Part shown: positions 27,709 through 36,641 of the stretch, piece by piece
Numbering within the stretch: position 1 is the stretch's first letter
Layout of the letters: every line of letters begins with the position of its first letter
From: an uncultured Alphaproteobacteria bacterium
Lineage (GTDB): Bacteria > Pseudomonadota > Alphaproteobacteria > MPNO01 > UBA2964
Direction of reading: 5' to 3'
DNA: 64,000 bases
NCBI GenBank assembly: GCA_943787225.1
Contig: CALSLP010000004.1
Coordinates: 310,001-374,000, forward strand
Notes under the pieces: model-generated
The model's input: the letters and a program-made list of their open reading frames with translations, nothing else
Told to the model about the DNA's origin: nothing
Database searches by the model: none
Program-made: the position numbers and the translations under genes

Positions 27709-29163
27709 TTATTCAAAGACCTGCGGGAACTTGGCGCGAACTTCTTTCGCCAGTTCTGGTGAGGTCTGCGCCACAGCCGGGAAGGTATCAATCCGCTCAT
27801 AAGGCCGGCAGGCATTGATAACCACCCGCGTGTTATAGAGCGTGTCTTCACCATGCATCGGATCGAGGCGTGAGGACTGGCACTGATTGAGATGGATAAT
27901 ATCCTTCTCGGGGTCAGACCGTGTGCCCATCGCCCAGACAACATCATGCAGGTTATGGGCTTCAATATCCTCATCGACCACAACCGTATAACGGCCACAA
28001 TAGGTCGCCGGGTTCAGCTGTGAGGCCAACAAAGCTGCCTGCGTTGCATGGCCATAGAAGCGCTGCTTGATTGAGACAACCACGAAAGTCCGGCCGGAGC
28101 CGGCTTCATGAAGCCAAACGCCGCGAACGTCCTGCACGCCAGCCTTTTGCAGACCTTCAAGCAGGGTCACCGATCGGGTGAAGCAGCGTTCGAAGAGATG
28201 CGAATGCGGTGGCTTCTGGCTCGCCGCACAAGTCAAGATCGGGTCATTCCGATGATAGATCTTCGTGATCTTGAAGATCGGGTCATGCTCGGCTTCACCG
28301 GCATAATAACCGGTCCACTCACCGAACGGACCTTCCATGCGGGTCTCATCAGGATACTGATAGCCTTCGATGACGATTTCCGAATTGGCCGGGAACGGCA
28401 ATCCATTGTCACCCATGATGAGATCAATCGGCTTACCAGCGAGGCCGCCCTGGAACGCAAACTCTTCGACATCATCAGGAATGGTCATACGAGCAGCAAG
28501 GAAATGGGTCGGATCGACACCAACAACTACCGTTACCGGGCAAGGCTCGCCCTTGGCGAAATACTTGGCACGCTGGATGTTGCCCTGTTTACCATTGGAG
28601 CTCATGACACCGAGTGTCTGGCCATCATGGACCATGCAACGATAAGTGCCTGAATTGACGCGGCCCGTGTCGAGATCACGCGTGATAACACCACAGGCGG
28701 TTCCGATATAGCGACCACCATCAAGTTCATGATGGATCGGCACCGGAATCAGCTTTTCAATGTCGATATCATCGCCGGTGATGATATTTTCCGTAACCGG
28801 ACCGGAATCAACAATGCGCGGCGGAATCGGCTCGTGGTTAAACATCTTTTCGCGATAAGCCTTAAGCATCGCGAACCGGTCATCTTTCAACTCGGTATCC
28901 ATGCCAACAGCGAGCGCCAGACGATACGGTGAGGCCAGCATGCCATAGAGGCAGCGGAAACCCTTGGGATAACCAGGAACGTTATCAAACAGAACCGCCT
29001 TCGCTTTTTCGACGCGTTCGCGATAGAGCACCTCAACGACGGCACCCATTTCCTTGTCCCAATGTGCGCCATCCACTTTCTCTAGCTGGCCGTTTTCTTC
29101 GCAGGCCGCGAGAAAATCGCGCAAATCAGTCTGCGGGCTAAAATTCTCTCTTCCACCGTCCAT
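27709..29163 (-). CDS. UbiD-family prenylated-FMN decarboxylase (copy 1)
   Basis: A 484-residue member of the UbiD family, which decarboxylates aromatic or alpha,beta-unsaturated acids using prenylated FMN. Seen: YIGTACGVITRDLDTGRVNSGTYR (cofactor site, with its catalytic-region Arg), the EGPFGEWTGYY motif carrying catalytic Glu residues, and the C-terminal VVVDEDIEAHNLHDVVWAMGTRSDP block. Together with the next two genes it forms three UbiD-type enzymes in 6 kb. No ubiX homologue, needed for the cofactor, is visible in the window. Confidence 0.9.
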   Translation of the reverse strand: MDGGRENFSPQTDLRDFLAACEENGQLEKVDGAHWDKEMGAVVEVLYRERVEKAKAVLFDNVPGYPKGFRCLYGMLASPYRLALAVGMDTELKDDRFAMLKAYREKMFNHEPIPPRIVDSGPVTENIITGDDIDIEKLIPVPIHHELDGGRYIGTACGVITRDLDTGRVNSGTYRCMVHDGQTLGVMSSNGKQGNIQRAKYFAKGEPCPVTVVVGVDPTHFLAARMTIPDDVEEFAFQGGLAGKPIDLIMGDNGLPFPANSEIVIEGYQYPDETRMEGPFGEWTGYYAGEAEHDPIFKITKIYHRNDPILTCAASQKPPHSHLFERCFTRSVTLLEGLQKAGVQDVRGVWLHEAGSGRTFVVVSIKQRFYGHATQAALLASQLNPATYCGRYTVVVDEDIEAHNLHDVVWAMGTRSDPEKDIIHLNQCQSSRLDPMHGEDTLYNTRVVINACRPYERIDTFPAVAQTSPELAKEVRAKFPQVFE

Positions 29164-29223
29164 TTTTCGTCTCCTGTGTTAATCAAACATAGTTTGTCGC
29201 GCCCTAGAGGGCCGACGTTTTCG

Positions 29224-30714
29224 TCAATCTCTGAGATGCCCCCACTTGTCCCAGGCCTCACGACGAGCCTCTGGGCTTGGGGCGTTTACTTCCTGAAAGT
29301 CGTCTTTCCAGTGAAACGGTCGGCAAGCATCAATAATTGCGCGACTGTTATAGAGCTTTCCATCCCTGCGGTCATCCGGAGAAATCACCGGATCGAGGGC
29401 TGATGACCACATATTGTGGATAATATCGATGCCGGTTGCCGGATCGCAGCGCGTACAGACCGCCCAAATCACTTCTTCGAGGTTTGAAACGTCAACATCT
29501 TCATCCACCACAACAACAAGCCGCCCGAGATACGCCCCGGCATGACAGGTTGCCGCGATTTGTCCCGCCTGTGTCGAATGTCCGGGATAGCGCTGTTTTA
29601 TGCCAATCGCAAGGAACAGACGTGAGCCACCGACCTCATGCGCCCAGACGTTATCAACATCCGGTACCCCGGCGCGGGCGATATTTTCCTTTAACACTGC
29701 CGAGCGGCTGATCGCCCGATAGCGGGCATATTCATAAGGCATGCGGATATGCGCCGCGCCCAGCATGATGGGATCATTGCGGTGATAAACTGCCGATATA
29801 TCGACCCAGGGTTCCGCTTCCATCTCTGCTCCCTGATAGCCCAGCCATTCGCCAAACGGGCCCTCCGGCGCGGTATTGCCTGGATGGATAAACCCTTCGA
29901 TCACAATCTCGGAATTCGCCGGGAATGGCAGTCCGGTATGCTTGCCGACGACGCATTCAATGGCTTTGCCGCGATAGGCACCCATCATATCCAACTCGCA
30001 CATCCCTTCCGGCGCTTCGGTCGAAGATGACAGGAAAGACAGCGGATCACTGCCGACGACGATGCAGACCGGCATCGGCTCGCCTTTAGCCATATATTTA
30101 TCGCGGTGGATGCGGCCATGCTTGCCGGGTGAGATATAGAGCCCGACACGCTTTTCATCATGCACCATGACACGATAGGTGCCGCAATTGATCCAGCCAG
30201 TTTCCGGATCGCGCGTGATGTTGAAACAGCCGGTACCGATATAGCGCCCGCCATCCTTGGGATTCCACAGCGGCGACGGAAACTTCGTCACGTCGATATC
30301 ATCGCCCTCAAGGATATTTTCGAAGACCGGGCCATCCTCAACGATCTCATGCTGGATCGGCTCAAGGTTCTTGGTGTGCTGATGATAGGACTGGCTGAGT
30401 TCCAGCTTGTTGAGATTGGATGGAAAGCCCAGCGTCAAATTCTTGCGGGTACCGGTGAACCAGTTGACCAGAATACGGAAGCCCTTGGGGCAGCCCTCAA
30501 CCTCATCAAAAACCACCGATGGCGTGCCTTCGTCATGGCACATGACCTCGACGACCTGGCCGATATCCTTTTCCCAGCTGGCGCCGATCACAACTTTCAG
30601 ATCACCGCGTTTCTCGACTTCGGCGAGCCAGTCGCGCAAATCGACATATTCCAGCGCACAGGCGGCATTGTCGCCGGACTCTACAATTTCCGCTGATACA
30701 GATGGATCACTCAT
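29224..30714 (-). CDS. UbiD-family decarboxylase (copy 2)
   Basis: A 496-residue UbiD-family enzyme, starting at MSDPSVSAEI with GGGGA seven bases before the ATG; the longer frame upstream has no ribosome site. Matching blocks: YIGTGCFNITRDPETGWINC, GPFGEWLGYQG and VVVDEDVDVSNLEEVIWAVC. It resembles copy 3 (32127-33647) more than copy 1: both read YISPGKHGRIHRDKY. The gene lies between copy 1 and the Rieske oxygenase and has the same direction. Confidence 0.9.
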   Translation of the reverse strand: MSDPSVSAEIVESGDNAACALEYVDLRDWLAEVEKRGDLKVVIGASWEKDIGQVVEVMCHDEGTPSVVFDEVEGCPKGFRILVNWFTGTRKNLTLGFPSNLNKLELSQSYHQHTKNLEPIQHEIVEDGPVFENILEGDDIDVTKFPSPLWNPKDGGRYIGTGCFNITRDPETGWINCGTYRVMVHDEKRVGLYISPGKHGRIHRDKYMAKGEPMPVCIVVGSDPLSFLSSSTEAPEGMCELDMMGAYRGKAIECVVGKHTGLPFPANSEIVIEGFIHPGNTAPEGPFGEWLGYQGAEMEAEPWVDISAVYHRNDPIMLGAAHIRMPYEYARYRAISRSAVLKENIARAGVPDVDNVWAHEVGGSRLFLAIGIKQRYPGHSTQAGQIAATCHAGAYLGRLVVVVDEDVDVSNLEEVIWAVCTRCDPATGIDIIHNMWSSALDPVISPDDRRDGKLYNSRAIIDACRPFHWKDDFQEVNAPSPEARREAWDKWGHLRD

Positions 30715-30821
30715 CAAGCCGTCCCCACTATCATTATGTGAGGATTGTTTTATCGCGTTTACGCGGCAGGTACCAGTAGGCGCGCCATCATCAGGCCGTG
30801 TTCGCATCGCTAGAGGTCGGG

Positions 30822-31994
30822 CTAGAGATCGAACGGCTCAACGATCCCAAGCTTCTTGCCGACTTCCGGGGCCCGGACCTGCCCCGCTACCGCGCCAAGC
30901 TCGGTCTTATAGGCATAGAGATCGATAATCTCATGATCATCGTCGCGCAGAACACCGCGCGGATCCTCGCCTTTTTCGGTGGCCGCCATCGCGTCGCGGA
31001 TCATTCTGCGCAGCAGGGTGATCCCGCGATCCGAGCTGCCGAGATTTTCCCGGACGCGATTGGCGACAACGCCCTGGCTATCAACCGCCGCGTCATCCTG
31101 ATCCCGCTCCCAGATATTCCACCAGCCATCGTCGATGCGCTTGATCTCGCCGCGGGTTGTTGGCTGGAACTTGCCAGTCTGTAATCCATACGGCCCTTCC
31201 TCCAACTCGGAGGCCCAGACCTGATAGGACACACAGCGCGTGTCATCAATCGGTGTCACCCACTGCATGAACTGAAATGGTTCCTGCCCGGCGCGCACCA
31301 CCTGCACCCGGTTGATAAACGGAAACACAAAATGATGCCGATCTTCGACGCCATTGGGATAGGTCAAATCCATCTGCACACCGTAGGGGCGCTCGGCCCA
31401 TTCATGGGTGGTGGGTCGGGTGAGCGCCAGCTCGGGATACAGGCTCGCATGCAGCACATTCACATGCATGAGATCGAGCATGTTCTCCGCCCGTTGCAGC
31501 CAGTTGCACTGCATGTCGCGGCCATAAACCGTCTTGTTGCAGTCATCGCGATAAAGCAGATCATATTTCGGAATACTCGGTGCCGGTAACGGGCCGAGAT
31601 AGGCAAAGACCAGTCCCGACACTTCTTGCACCGGAAAGGATTTCTGCTGAATGCGGTCTTTAAAATTACTCTCCGGCGGCTCGCAAGGCTGATCAAGACA
31701 GTTTCCGGCTCGGTCATAGAGCCAGCCATGGTAGCAGCAGCGCAGACCTTCATCCTCGACCCGGCCAAATTCCAGCGACGCCCCGCGATGCGCACAGTGC
31801 TTATCGAGCATCCCGACCGCGCCCGAGCCATCGCGAAACAAAACCGCCTCTTCGCCCAGCATCTTTACGACCAACGGAGCCGCGCCAACATCCGCCGACA
31901 CCGCCACCGGCCACCAGTAGCGCCGCAGCATTTCACCGCATGGCGTGCCCGGCCCGACCTGGGTCAAATTCTGATTTTCTTCTGCGCTTAACAT
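30822..31994 (-). CDS. Rieske non-heme iron oxygenase, large (alpha) subunit
   Basis: A 390-residue oxygenase component, starting at MLSAEENQNL with GAGG-type site upstream. The Rieske [2Fe-2S] ligands are C67-x-H69 (CAHRGASLEFG) and C86-x2-H89 (CCYHGWLYD). The mononuclear-iron ligands lie in NMLDLMHVNVLHAS, and EMLRRYWWPVAVSADV opens the fold as in phthalate dioxygenase-type enzymes. The substrate is likely an aromatic ring; with UbiD neighbours a hydroxylation followed by decarboxylation is a fair inference. No reductase or ferredoxin is adjacent. Confidence 0.88.
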   Translation of the reverse strand: MLSAEENQNLTQVGPGTPCGEMLRRYWWPVAVSADVGAAPLVVKMLGEEAVLFRDGSGAVGMLDKHCAHRGASLEFGRVEDEGLRCCYHGWLYDRAGNCLDQPCEPPESNFKDRIQQKSFPVQEVSGLVFAYLGPLPAPSIPKYDLLYRDDCNKTVYGRDMQCNWLQRAENMLDLMHVNVLHASLYPELALTRPTTHEWAERPYGVQMDLTYPNGVEDRHHFVFPFINRVQVVRAGQEPFQFMQWVTPIDDTRCVSYQVWASELEEGPYGLQTGKFQPTTRGEIKRIDDGWWNIWERDQDDAAVDSQGVVANRVRENLGSSDRGITLLRRMIRDAMAATEKGEDPRGVLRDDDHEIIDLYAYKTELGAVAGQVRAPEVGKKLGIVEPFDL

Positions 31995-32065
31995 CGACCT
32001 GCCTCGTTGTTTTGCGGGGTAGCGTAAGGCTGAATGGCGGGTTGGAGCAAGGTGGTGGAGCCCAA

Positions 32066-32101
32066 AAGAAAACGGCCACCGTGCTTTCGCACGATGGCCG
32101 C
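32066..32101 (-). terminator. Rho-independent terminator of UbiD copy 3
   Basis: A strong minus-strand hairpin, CGGCCATCGTGC-GAAA-GCACGGTGGCCG with a GAAA tetraloop, followed by TTTTCTTTT. It lies 27 bases past the stop at 32127 and inside the upstream region of the Rieske oxygenase gene, so the oxygenase and copies 1-2 probably have their own promoter. Confidence 0.88.
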
Positions 32102-32126
32102 TCTCAAACAATTCACGAAGAAGGAC

Positions 32127-33647
32127 TTACTTCTTGGTGACGACCTGGTTCTCAGGCGTAACCGGATCACAGAGGTGACCCCACGTGTCATAGGCTTGTT
32201 TCAGTACAGCCGGTTCCGGTGAGTTCACTGCCGGGAATTCGTCCTTCCAGTGGAACGGACGGCACGCGTCGATAATTGCGCGGCTGTTGGTCAGGTTGCC
32301 CTTGGCACGCTCGACCGGGTCGATGCGCGGATCAAGAGGCGTAGACCAGCAATTGTGGATGATGTCGATCGACGTTGCTGGATCAGAGCGGGTAATACAC
32401 GCCCACATCAGCTCTTCGAGATTAGAGACATCGATATCGTCGTCCACAACGATCACGTATTTACCAGCATAGGCACCAGCATGGCACATAGCGGCTACGT
32501 GACCGGTCTGCATGGAATGACCCGGATAACGCTGTTTGATGGAAATACCCAGCAACATACGGGCGGTACCACATTCGTGGGCCCAAACGCCTGTTACATC
32601 GGGAACACCGGCTTTTTCGATGTTTTCCTTCAAGGCAGCCGAGCGGGTAACCGCACGGTAGCGAGCCAGCTCATCCGGCGGACGCAGAGGAGGACACCCA
32701 AGGATAATGGGGTCATTCCGATGGTAGATCGCCTTGATGTCGAGGATTGGCTCAGGACGAACGTCAGAACCGTAATAACCAGTCCACTCACCAAACGGGC
32801 CTTCTTTCCTGCGATTGTTCGGCTGAACAAAGCCTTCAATGACAACCTCGGCATTGGCCGGGAAAGGTAGTCCGGTGTGCTTACCAACAACACATTCCAG
32901 AGCGTGACCACGATAGCCACCAAGAATGTCATATTCACATTCTCCCGGCGGCAGTTCGGTGCAGCCCATCAGGAAGGCCATTGGATCACCACCAAGCACA
33001 ATACAAGCCGGCATGGGTTTATCATTGGCTTCGTACTTGTCGCGATGGATCCTGCCATGCTTGCCAGGTGAGATGTAGAACCCGACTTCGTTTTTGCTCT
33101 GAATCATGACGCGGTATGTACCGAGATTGATCCAGTCCGTGTCAGGGTCGCGCGTGACGTTGTAAGAACCGGTACCGATATAACGGCCGCCGTCCTTGTC
33201 ATGCCACATTGGTGCGGGGAACTTCTCGATGTCGATGTCATCGCCTTCAAGAATATTCTCGAAGATCGAACCGGTATCGACGATCTTATGCGGGATCGAT
33301 TCAACACCCTTCATGTGCTTGTGCACACCGTCGGTCAACTCAAGCTTGTCCCATTCGGCGGGGAAGCCCATCGTCATGCATTTGCGCTTGCCGGCGAAGA
33401 AGTTGATGAGCATCCGGAAACCCGGGGGGCAACCAGGAACGTCATCAAATACGATGCAAGGGGCGCTCTCGTCATGCTGGACAACTTCGGCGGCGAGGCC
33501 GATGTCTTCTTCCCAGCTGGCTCCCTTAACGACGCGGAGTTCGCCGAGTTTCTCGGCCTCCACCATCCATTCACGCATGTCCTCGTAGGTCATGCGGGCG
33601 CCGACGTTTGAACCTGCGTCGACGGCTGTGGCTGTAGTATCTGCCAT
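32127..33647 (-). CDS. UbiD-family decarboxylase (copy 3)
   Basis: A 506-residue UbiD-family enzyme with YIGTGSYNVTRDPDTDWINLGTYRVM, GPFGEWTGYYGSD and VIVVDDDIDVSNLEELMWAC. It is a close paralogue of copy 2 (shared YISPGKHGRIHRDKY and similar length), so the pair probably arose by duplication around the Rieske gene. It is divergent from a LysR gene with an LTTR box between, and has its own terminator. The substrate is unknown; phenolic or heteroaromatic acids are the usual range. Confidence 0.9.
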   Translation of the reverse strand: MADTTATAVDAGSNVGARMTYEDMREWMVEAEKLGELRVVKGASWEEDIGLAAEVVQHDESAPCIVFDDVPGCPPGFRMLINFFAGKRKCMTMGFPAEWDKLELTDGVHKHMKGVESIPHKIVDTGSIFENILEGDDIDIEKFPAPMWHDKDGGRYIGTGSYNVTRDPDTDWINLGTYRVMIQSKNEVGFYISPGKHGRIHRDKYEANDKPMPACIVLGGDPMAFLMGCTELPPGECEYDILGGYRGHALECVVGKHTGLPFPANAEVVIEGFVQPNNRRKEGPFGEWTGYYGSDVRPEPILDIKAIYHRNDPIILGCPPLRPPDELARYRAVTRSAALKENIEKAGVPDVTGVWAHECGTARMLLGISIKQRYPGHSMQTGHVAAMCHAGAYAGKYVIVVDDDIDVSNLEELMWACITRSDPATSIDIIHNCWSTPLDPRIDPVERAKGNLTNSRAIIDACRPFHWKDEFPAVNSPEPAVLKQAYDTWGHLCDPVTPENQVVTKK

Positions 33648-33753
33648 GTATTAAGTCTCCCTATGAGAAATCCCCGTACCGGAGGCACGGTTCTGTTTCA
33701 GCCTATTTGCTACAAACTGCGGATAACCTACAGACTCAGTGACGCTTGATACA

Positions 33754-33770
33754 AATACCGTCTCGGTATT
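33754..33770. promoter_or_regulatory. LTTR box between UbiD copy 3 and the LysR gene
   Basis: AATACCG-TCT-CGGTATT is a perfect 7-base inverted repeat containing the LysR motif T-N11-A (TACCGTCTCGGTA). It lies 73 bases upstream of the LysR start and 107 bases from the divergent UbiD start, the position expected of an activator and autoregulation site. Confidence 0.75.
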
Positions 33771-33842
33771 ATAGTTATGCTTAATTGAGATAGGTAAGCA
33801 CTTTTAAGGGCTTATTCGGACTCCCGGAGAGGGATTTTATCG

Positions 33843-34766
33843 GTGGACCTTCGCCAATTGAGATATTTCACGGCAATTGCCGAGTTTGGCAGTTTTAGCG
33901 AGGCTTCCGCCCGTCTGCGGATCGCCCAATCGGCGTTAAGCCGTCATATGCTGTCTCTGGAGAAGGAATTAGGCGTCCAGCTGTTCGAAAGACACGCGCG
34001 CGGCATCGACATCACCCATTCAGGATCGCTGCTCCTGACCCGAACAAAACGAATCATGGCGGAGCTTGAAGAGGCTCGCACCGAAGTCATGGCGCAGGCG
34101 GCGTTGCCCAGCGGGGGCGCCGTTATCGGCACGACATCGACAACCAGCCGTATCCTTTATGGCCCCCTCGCCACACGTTTTGCTGAGGATTATCCAAACA
34201 TTCGGCTGCGCTTCGTTGAAGGCGTGCCCTACCTGCTGCTGGAGGGGCTGGATACCGGTGATATCGATCTCGCCGTGATGGTCGACCCTGAACCCCGCGC
34301 CAGCCTGGTGCTTCAGCCGCTGGTCACCGAACAGGAATATCTGATCGGCACCAACAACGCGACGATGCCGGGACCCGTCTGTGAAATCGAAAATCTCGCT
34401 GGTCTACCACTCATCCTGCTGCCCCGCCCAGCCGGGAGTCGGGTGAAACTCGACCGCATGGCGAGCCAGGCCAGTATTACCTTCGACGTCACCCATGAAG
34501 TCGCCAATGTCGATGTTGTAAAAGATTTCGTCGAACGCGGGCTCGGTTACGGTATCCTACCCTACTCTTCTATAAACCCCGGAATCGAAGAAGGCCGCTA
34601 TCAGGCCGTGCCCATCGACGGGCTAACCATCACCCGGACACTGGTTCACCGGGCCGACCGGACACCAACACCAGCCGTGATAGAGCTAACCCGCCTGATC
34701 CATGACGAAATCAATAAAATGATCAAAGACGGCGGGTTTGGGGATTCGTCACTCGCTGGCGAGTAG
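33843..34766 (+). CDS. LysR-type transcriptional regulator
   Basis: A 307-residue LTTR, starting at GTG after GGAGAGGG. The winged helix-turn-helix is DLRQLRYFTAIAEFGSFSEASARLRIAQSALSR (shown by its family pattern QSALSRHM), and a periplasmic-binding-like effector domain follows (residues 95-300). It is divergent from UbiD copy 3, with an LTTR box between, and its end overlaps by 18 bases the convergent TRAP gene dctM. The ligand is probably a substrate or intermediate of the UbiD/Rieske set. Confidence 0.92.
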   Translation: MDLRQLRYFTAIAEFGSFSEASARLRIAQSALSRHMLSLEKELGVQLFERHARGIDITHSGSLLLTRTKRIMAELEEARTEVMAQAALPSGGAVIGTTSTTSRILYGPLATRFAEDYPNIRLRFVEGVPYLLLEGLDTGDIDLAVMVDPEPRASLVLQPLVTEQEYLIGTNNATMPGPVCEIENLAGLPLILLPRPAGSRVKLDRMASQASITFDVTHEVANVDVVKDFVERGLGYGILPYSSINPGIEEGRYQAVPIDGLTITRTLVHRADRTPTPAVIELTRLIHDEINKMIKDGGFGDSSLAGE

Positions 34767-36074
34767 TCGCGGCAGGATCAGCGTAATTGCCGGGAAGAAA
34801 ATAATAAAAGCGACGCGGATTCCATCCGACAGGAAGAACGGCACGACGCCCTTGAATGTCTCGATCATCGGCACGTCTTTTGCCATTGAATTGATGACAA
34901 AGACATTGAGCCCCACCGGCGGCGTAATCAGCCCGACCTCCACCACGATCAGGGTTATAATCCCGAACCACAGCTTGAGGTCTTCCGGCTGAAGTCCAAA
35001 ATCCAGCACCGCAATGATCGGCCAGAAAATCGGCACTGTCAGCAAAATCATCGACAGAGAGTCCATGACAAAGCCGAGCATGATGAACAGCACCACCATC
35101 ATCAACAAAACTGTCATCGGTGCCAGGCCAGATTCCTTAAAGAAATTCGCGGCCGCCAGAGGAAGCTGAGAGAAGCCCAGGAAAGCATTGAACACGGCGG
35201 CGCCGAGCAGGATCAGGAAGATCAACGCCGTGGTCGTTGCTGTGCTCATCAGCGCATCGATGAAATCCTTGAACTTCATGCCGCCACGCGACAGCGCAAT
35301 CAGAAAGGTACCGACAGAGCCGACCCCTGCCCCTTCGGTAGGGGTAAAGAAGCCGAGATAAATCCCGCCCATCACCAACAGGAAGATTATGAGGACCGGC
35401 CAGATATCGATAACCGCCAGAAACCGTTCACGACCGGTAGCGCGCGGCCCCGCAGGACCGGCCTTCGGGTTAATTCGGACCACGATAGCGATGGCCGCCA
35501 TATAGCCGAGGGCCGCCAGAATGCCGGGGATAAAGGCCGCCTGAAACAGCGTCACGATGTTGGCTTCAACCATAATCGCATAGATGATGAGAACCACCGA
35601 CGGCGGGATCAAAATGCCGAGCGTACCACCCGCCGCCAGCGCGCCGGTCGCCAGCGATCCCGCATAGTTGTAGCGTTTGAGTTCCGGCAGCGCGACCTGC
35701 CCCATCGTCGCCGCGGTGGCCAAAGACGAGCCGCTGATCGCACCAAATCCCGCACAGCCACCAACCGCTGCCATCGCGATGCCACCGCGATAATGGCCGA
35801 GCCAGACATTGGCTGCTTTGAAAAGCGCCTGGCTAAGTCCTGCCTTAGCGGCGAACTGCCCCATCAAGACAAACAGCGGCACTACGGAGAGATCAAAGGT
35901 CGTAAACCGCCAATACATCTCGCCCTTGAGATAGCTTAGCAAGGCATTCGGGCCGGCAATAATAAGATAGCCGACAATGCCGACGGTAAGCATCGCGATG
36001 GCAATCGGAATGCGTATCGCCAGCAAGACCAAAAGAACCACAAACCCAAGACCGCCGATTTCCAGACCTGACAT
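34749..36074 (-). CDS. dctM: TRAP transporter large permease
   Basis: A 441-residue DctM with about twelve transmembrane segments. Diagnostic text includes GGCAGFGAISGSSLATAATM (hairpin region) and LIPPSVVLIIYAIMVEANI, typical of the ion-transporter superfamily. It lies nine bases after dctQ in a dctP-dctQ-dctM order and is the last gene of the cluster. Confidence 0.92.
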   Translation of the reverse strand: MSGLEIGGLGFVVLLVLLAIRIPIAIAMLTVGIVGYLIIAGPNALLSYLKGEMYWRFTTFDLSVVPLFVLMGQFAAKAGLSQALFKAANVWLGHYRGGIAMAAVGGCAGFGAISGSSLATAATMGQVALPELKRYNYAGSLATGALAAGGTLGILIPPSVVLIIYAIMVEANIVTLFQAAFIPGILAALGYMAAIAIVVRINPKAGPAGPRATGRERFLAVIDIWPVLIIFLLVMGGIYLGFFTPTEGAGVGSVGTFLIALSRGGMKFKDFIDALMSTATTTALIFLILLGAAVFNAFLGFSQLPLAAANFFKESGLAPMTVLLMMVVLFIMLGFVMDSLSMILLTVPIFWPIIAVLDFGLQPEDLKLWFGIITLIVVEVGLITPPVGLNVFVINSMAKDVPMIETFKGVVPFFLSDGIRVAFIIFFPAITLILPRLLASE

Positions 36075-36083
36075 TATGGGTTC

Positions 36084-36614
36084 CTAAAGCGTCCGGTTCA
36101 GGCGGATTTCACGATAGCTCCGCACGACGGTGTAAATATTGACGACCAGCAACAGGATCAAACACAGGATCGCGAGTGGAAATGTCCACCATTGCGGCAC
36201 TTCCAGGATCAATGTCATCTGGTCATTTTCATAGAGTTCAATGCCGCCGAGCGGTAAGCGCCACAGCATGAGCATGATAATCACAACGTAGAGAAAATTG
36301 CCGATCAGGTCACAGAAAGTCCGGGCCTTAAACGGCGCCTTACTCATAAAAATATCGACGATGACGTTTTCACGGACCAGCTGGCAGTAGGGTAAAAACG
36401 CGAATACCGCGACGCCGGTGCCAATCGCAATCAATTCAAAGTCGCCGGTAATAGGTGCACTAAAGGCAGCGCGCCCGGTAACACTGAGCGTCGTTAACAC
36501 CGCCATGGCACACAATATGAAGCCACCAAATATCGCAAACAAACGCGATATCTGAAACAGAACCCGGCCCACTGGATCAGTGGGCCGGGTGTGCTGTTCT
36601 AACGATTCAGCCAT
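36084..36614 (-). CDS. dctQ: TRAP transporter small permease
   Basis: A 176-residue membrane protein with four transmembrane segments. ISRLFAIFGGFILCAMAVLTT and the DFELIAIGTGVAVFAFLPYCQ segment fit DctQ. It lies between dctP (27 bases) and dctM (nine bases) and would form the membrane part with dctM. Confidence 0.9.
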   Translation of the reverse strand: MAESLEQHTRPTDPVGRVLFQISRLFAIFGGFILCAMAVLTTLSVTGRAAFSAPITGDFELIAIGTGVAVFAFLPYCQLVRENVIVDIFMSKAPFKARTFCDLIGNFLYVVIIMLMLWRLPLGGIELYENDQMTLILEVPQWWTFPLAILCLILLLVVNIYTVVRSYREIRLNRTL

Positions 36615-36641
36615 TACGAGATACTTGGTCTCAGCTGTACC

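Noticed and set aside
29178..29200. Operator CAAAC-ATA-GTTTG before UbiD copy 1
   Set aside because: The 5-base arms are too short to distinguish from chance and match no other site in the window.
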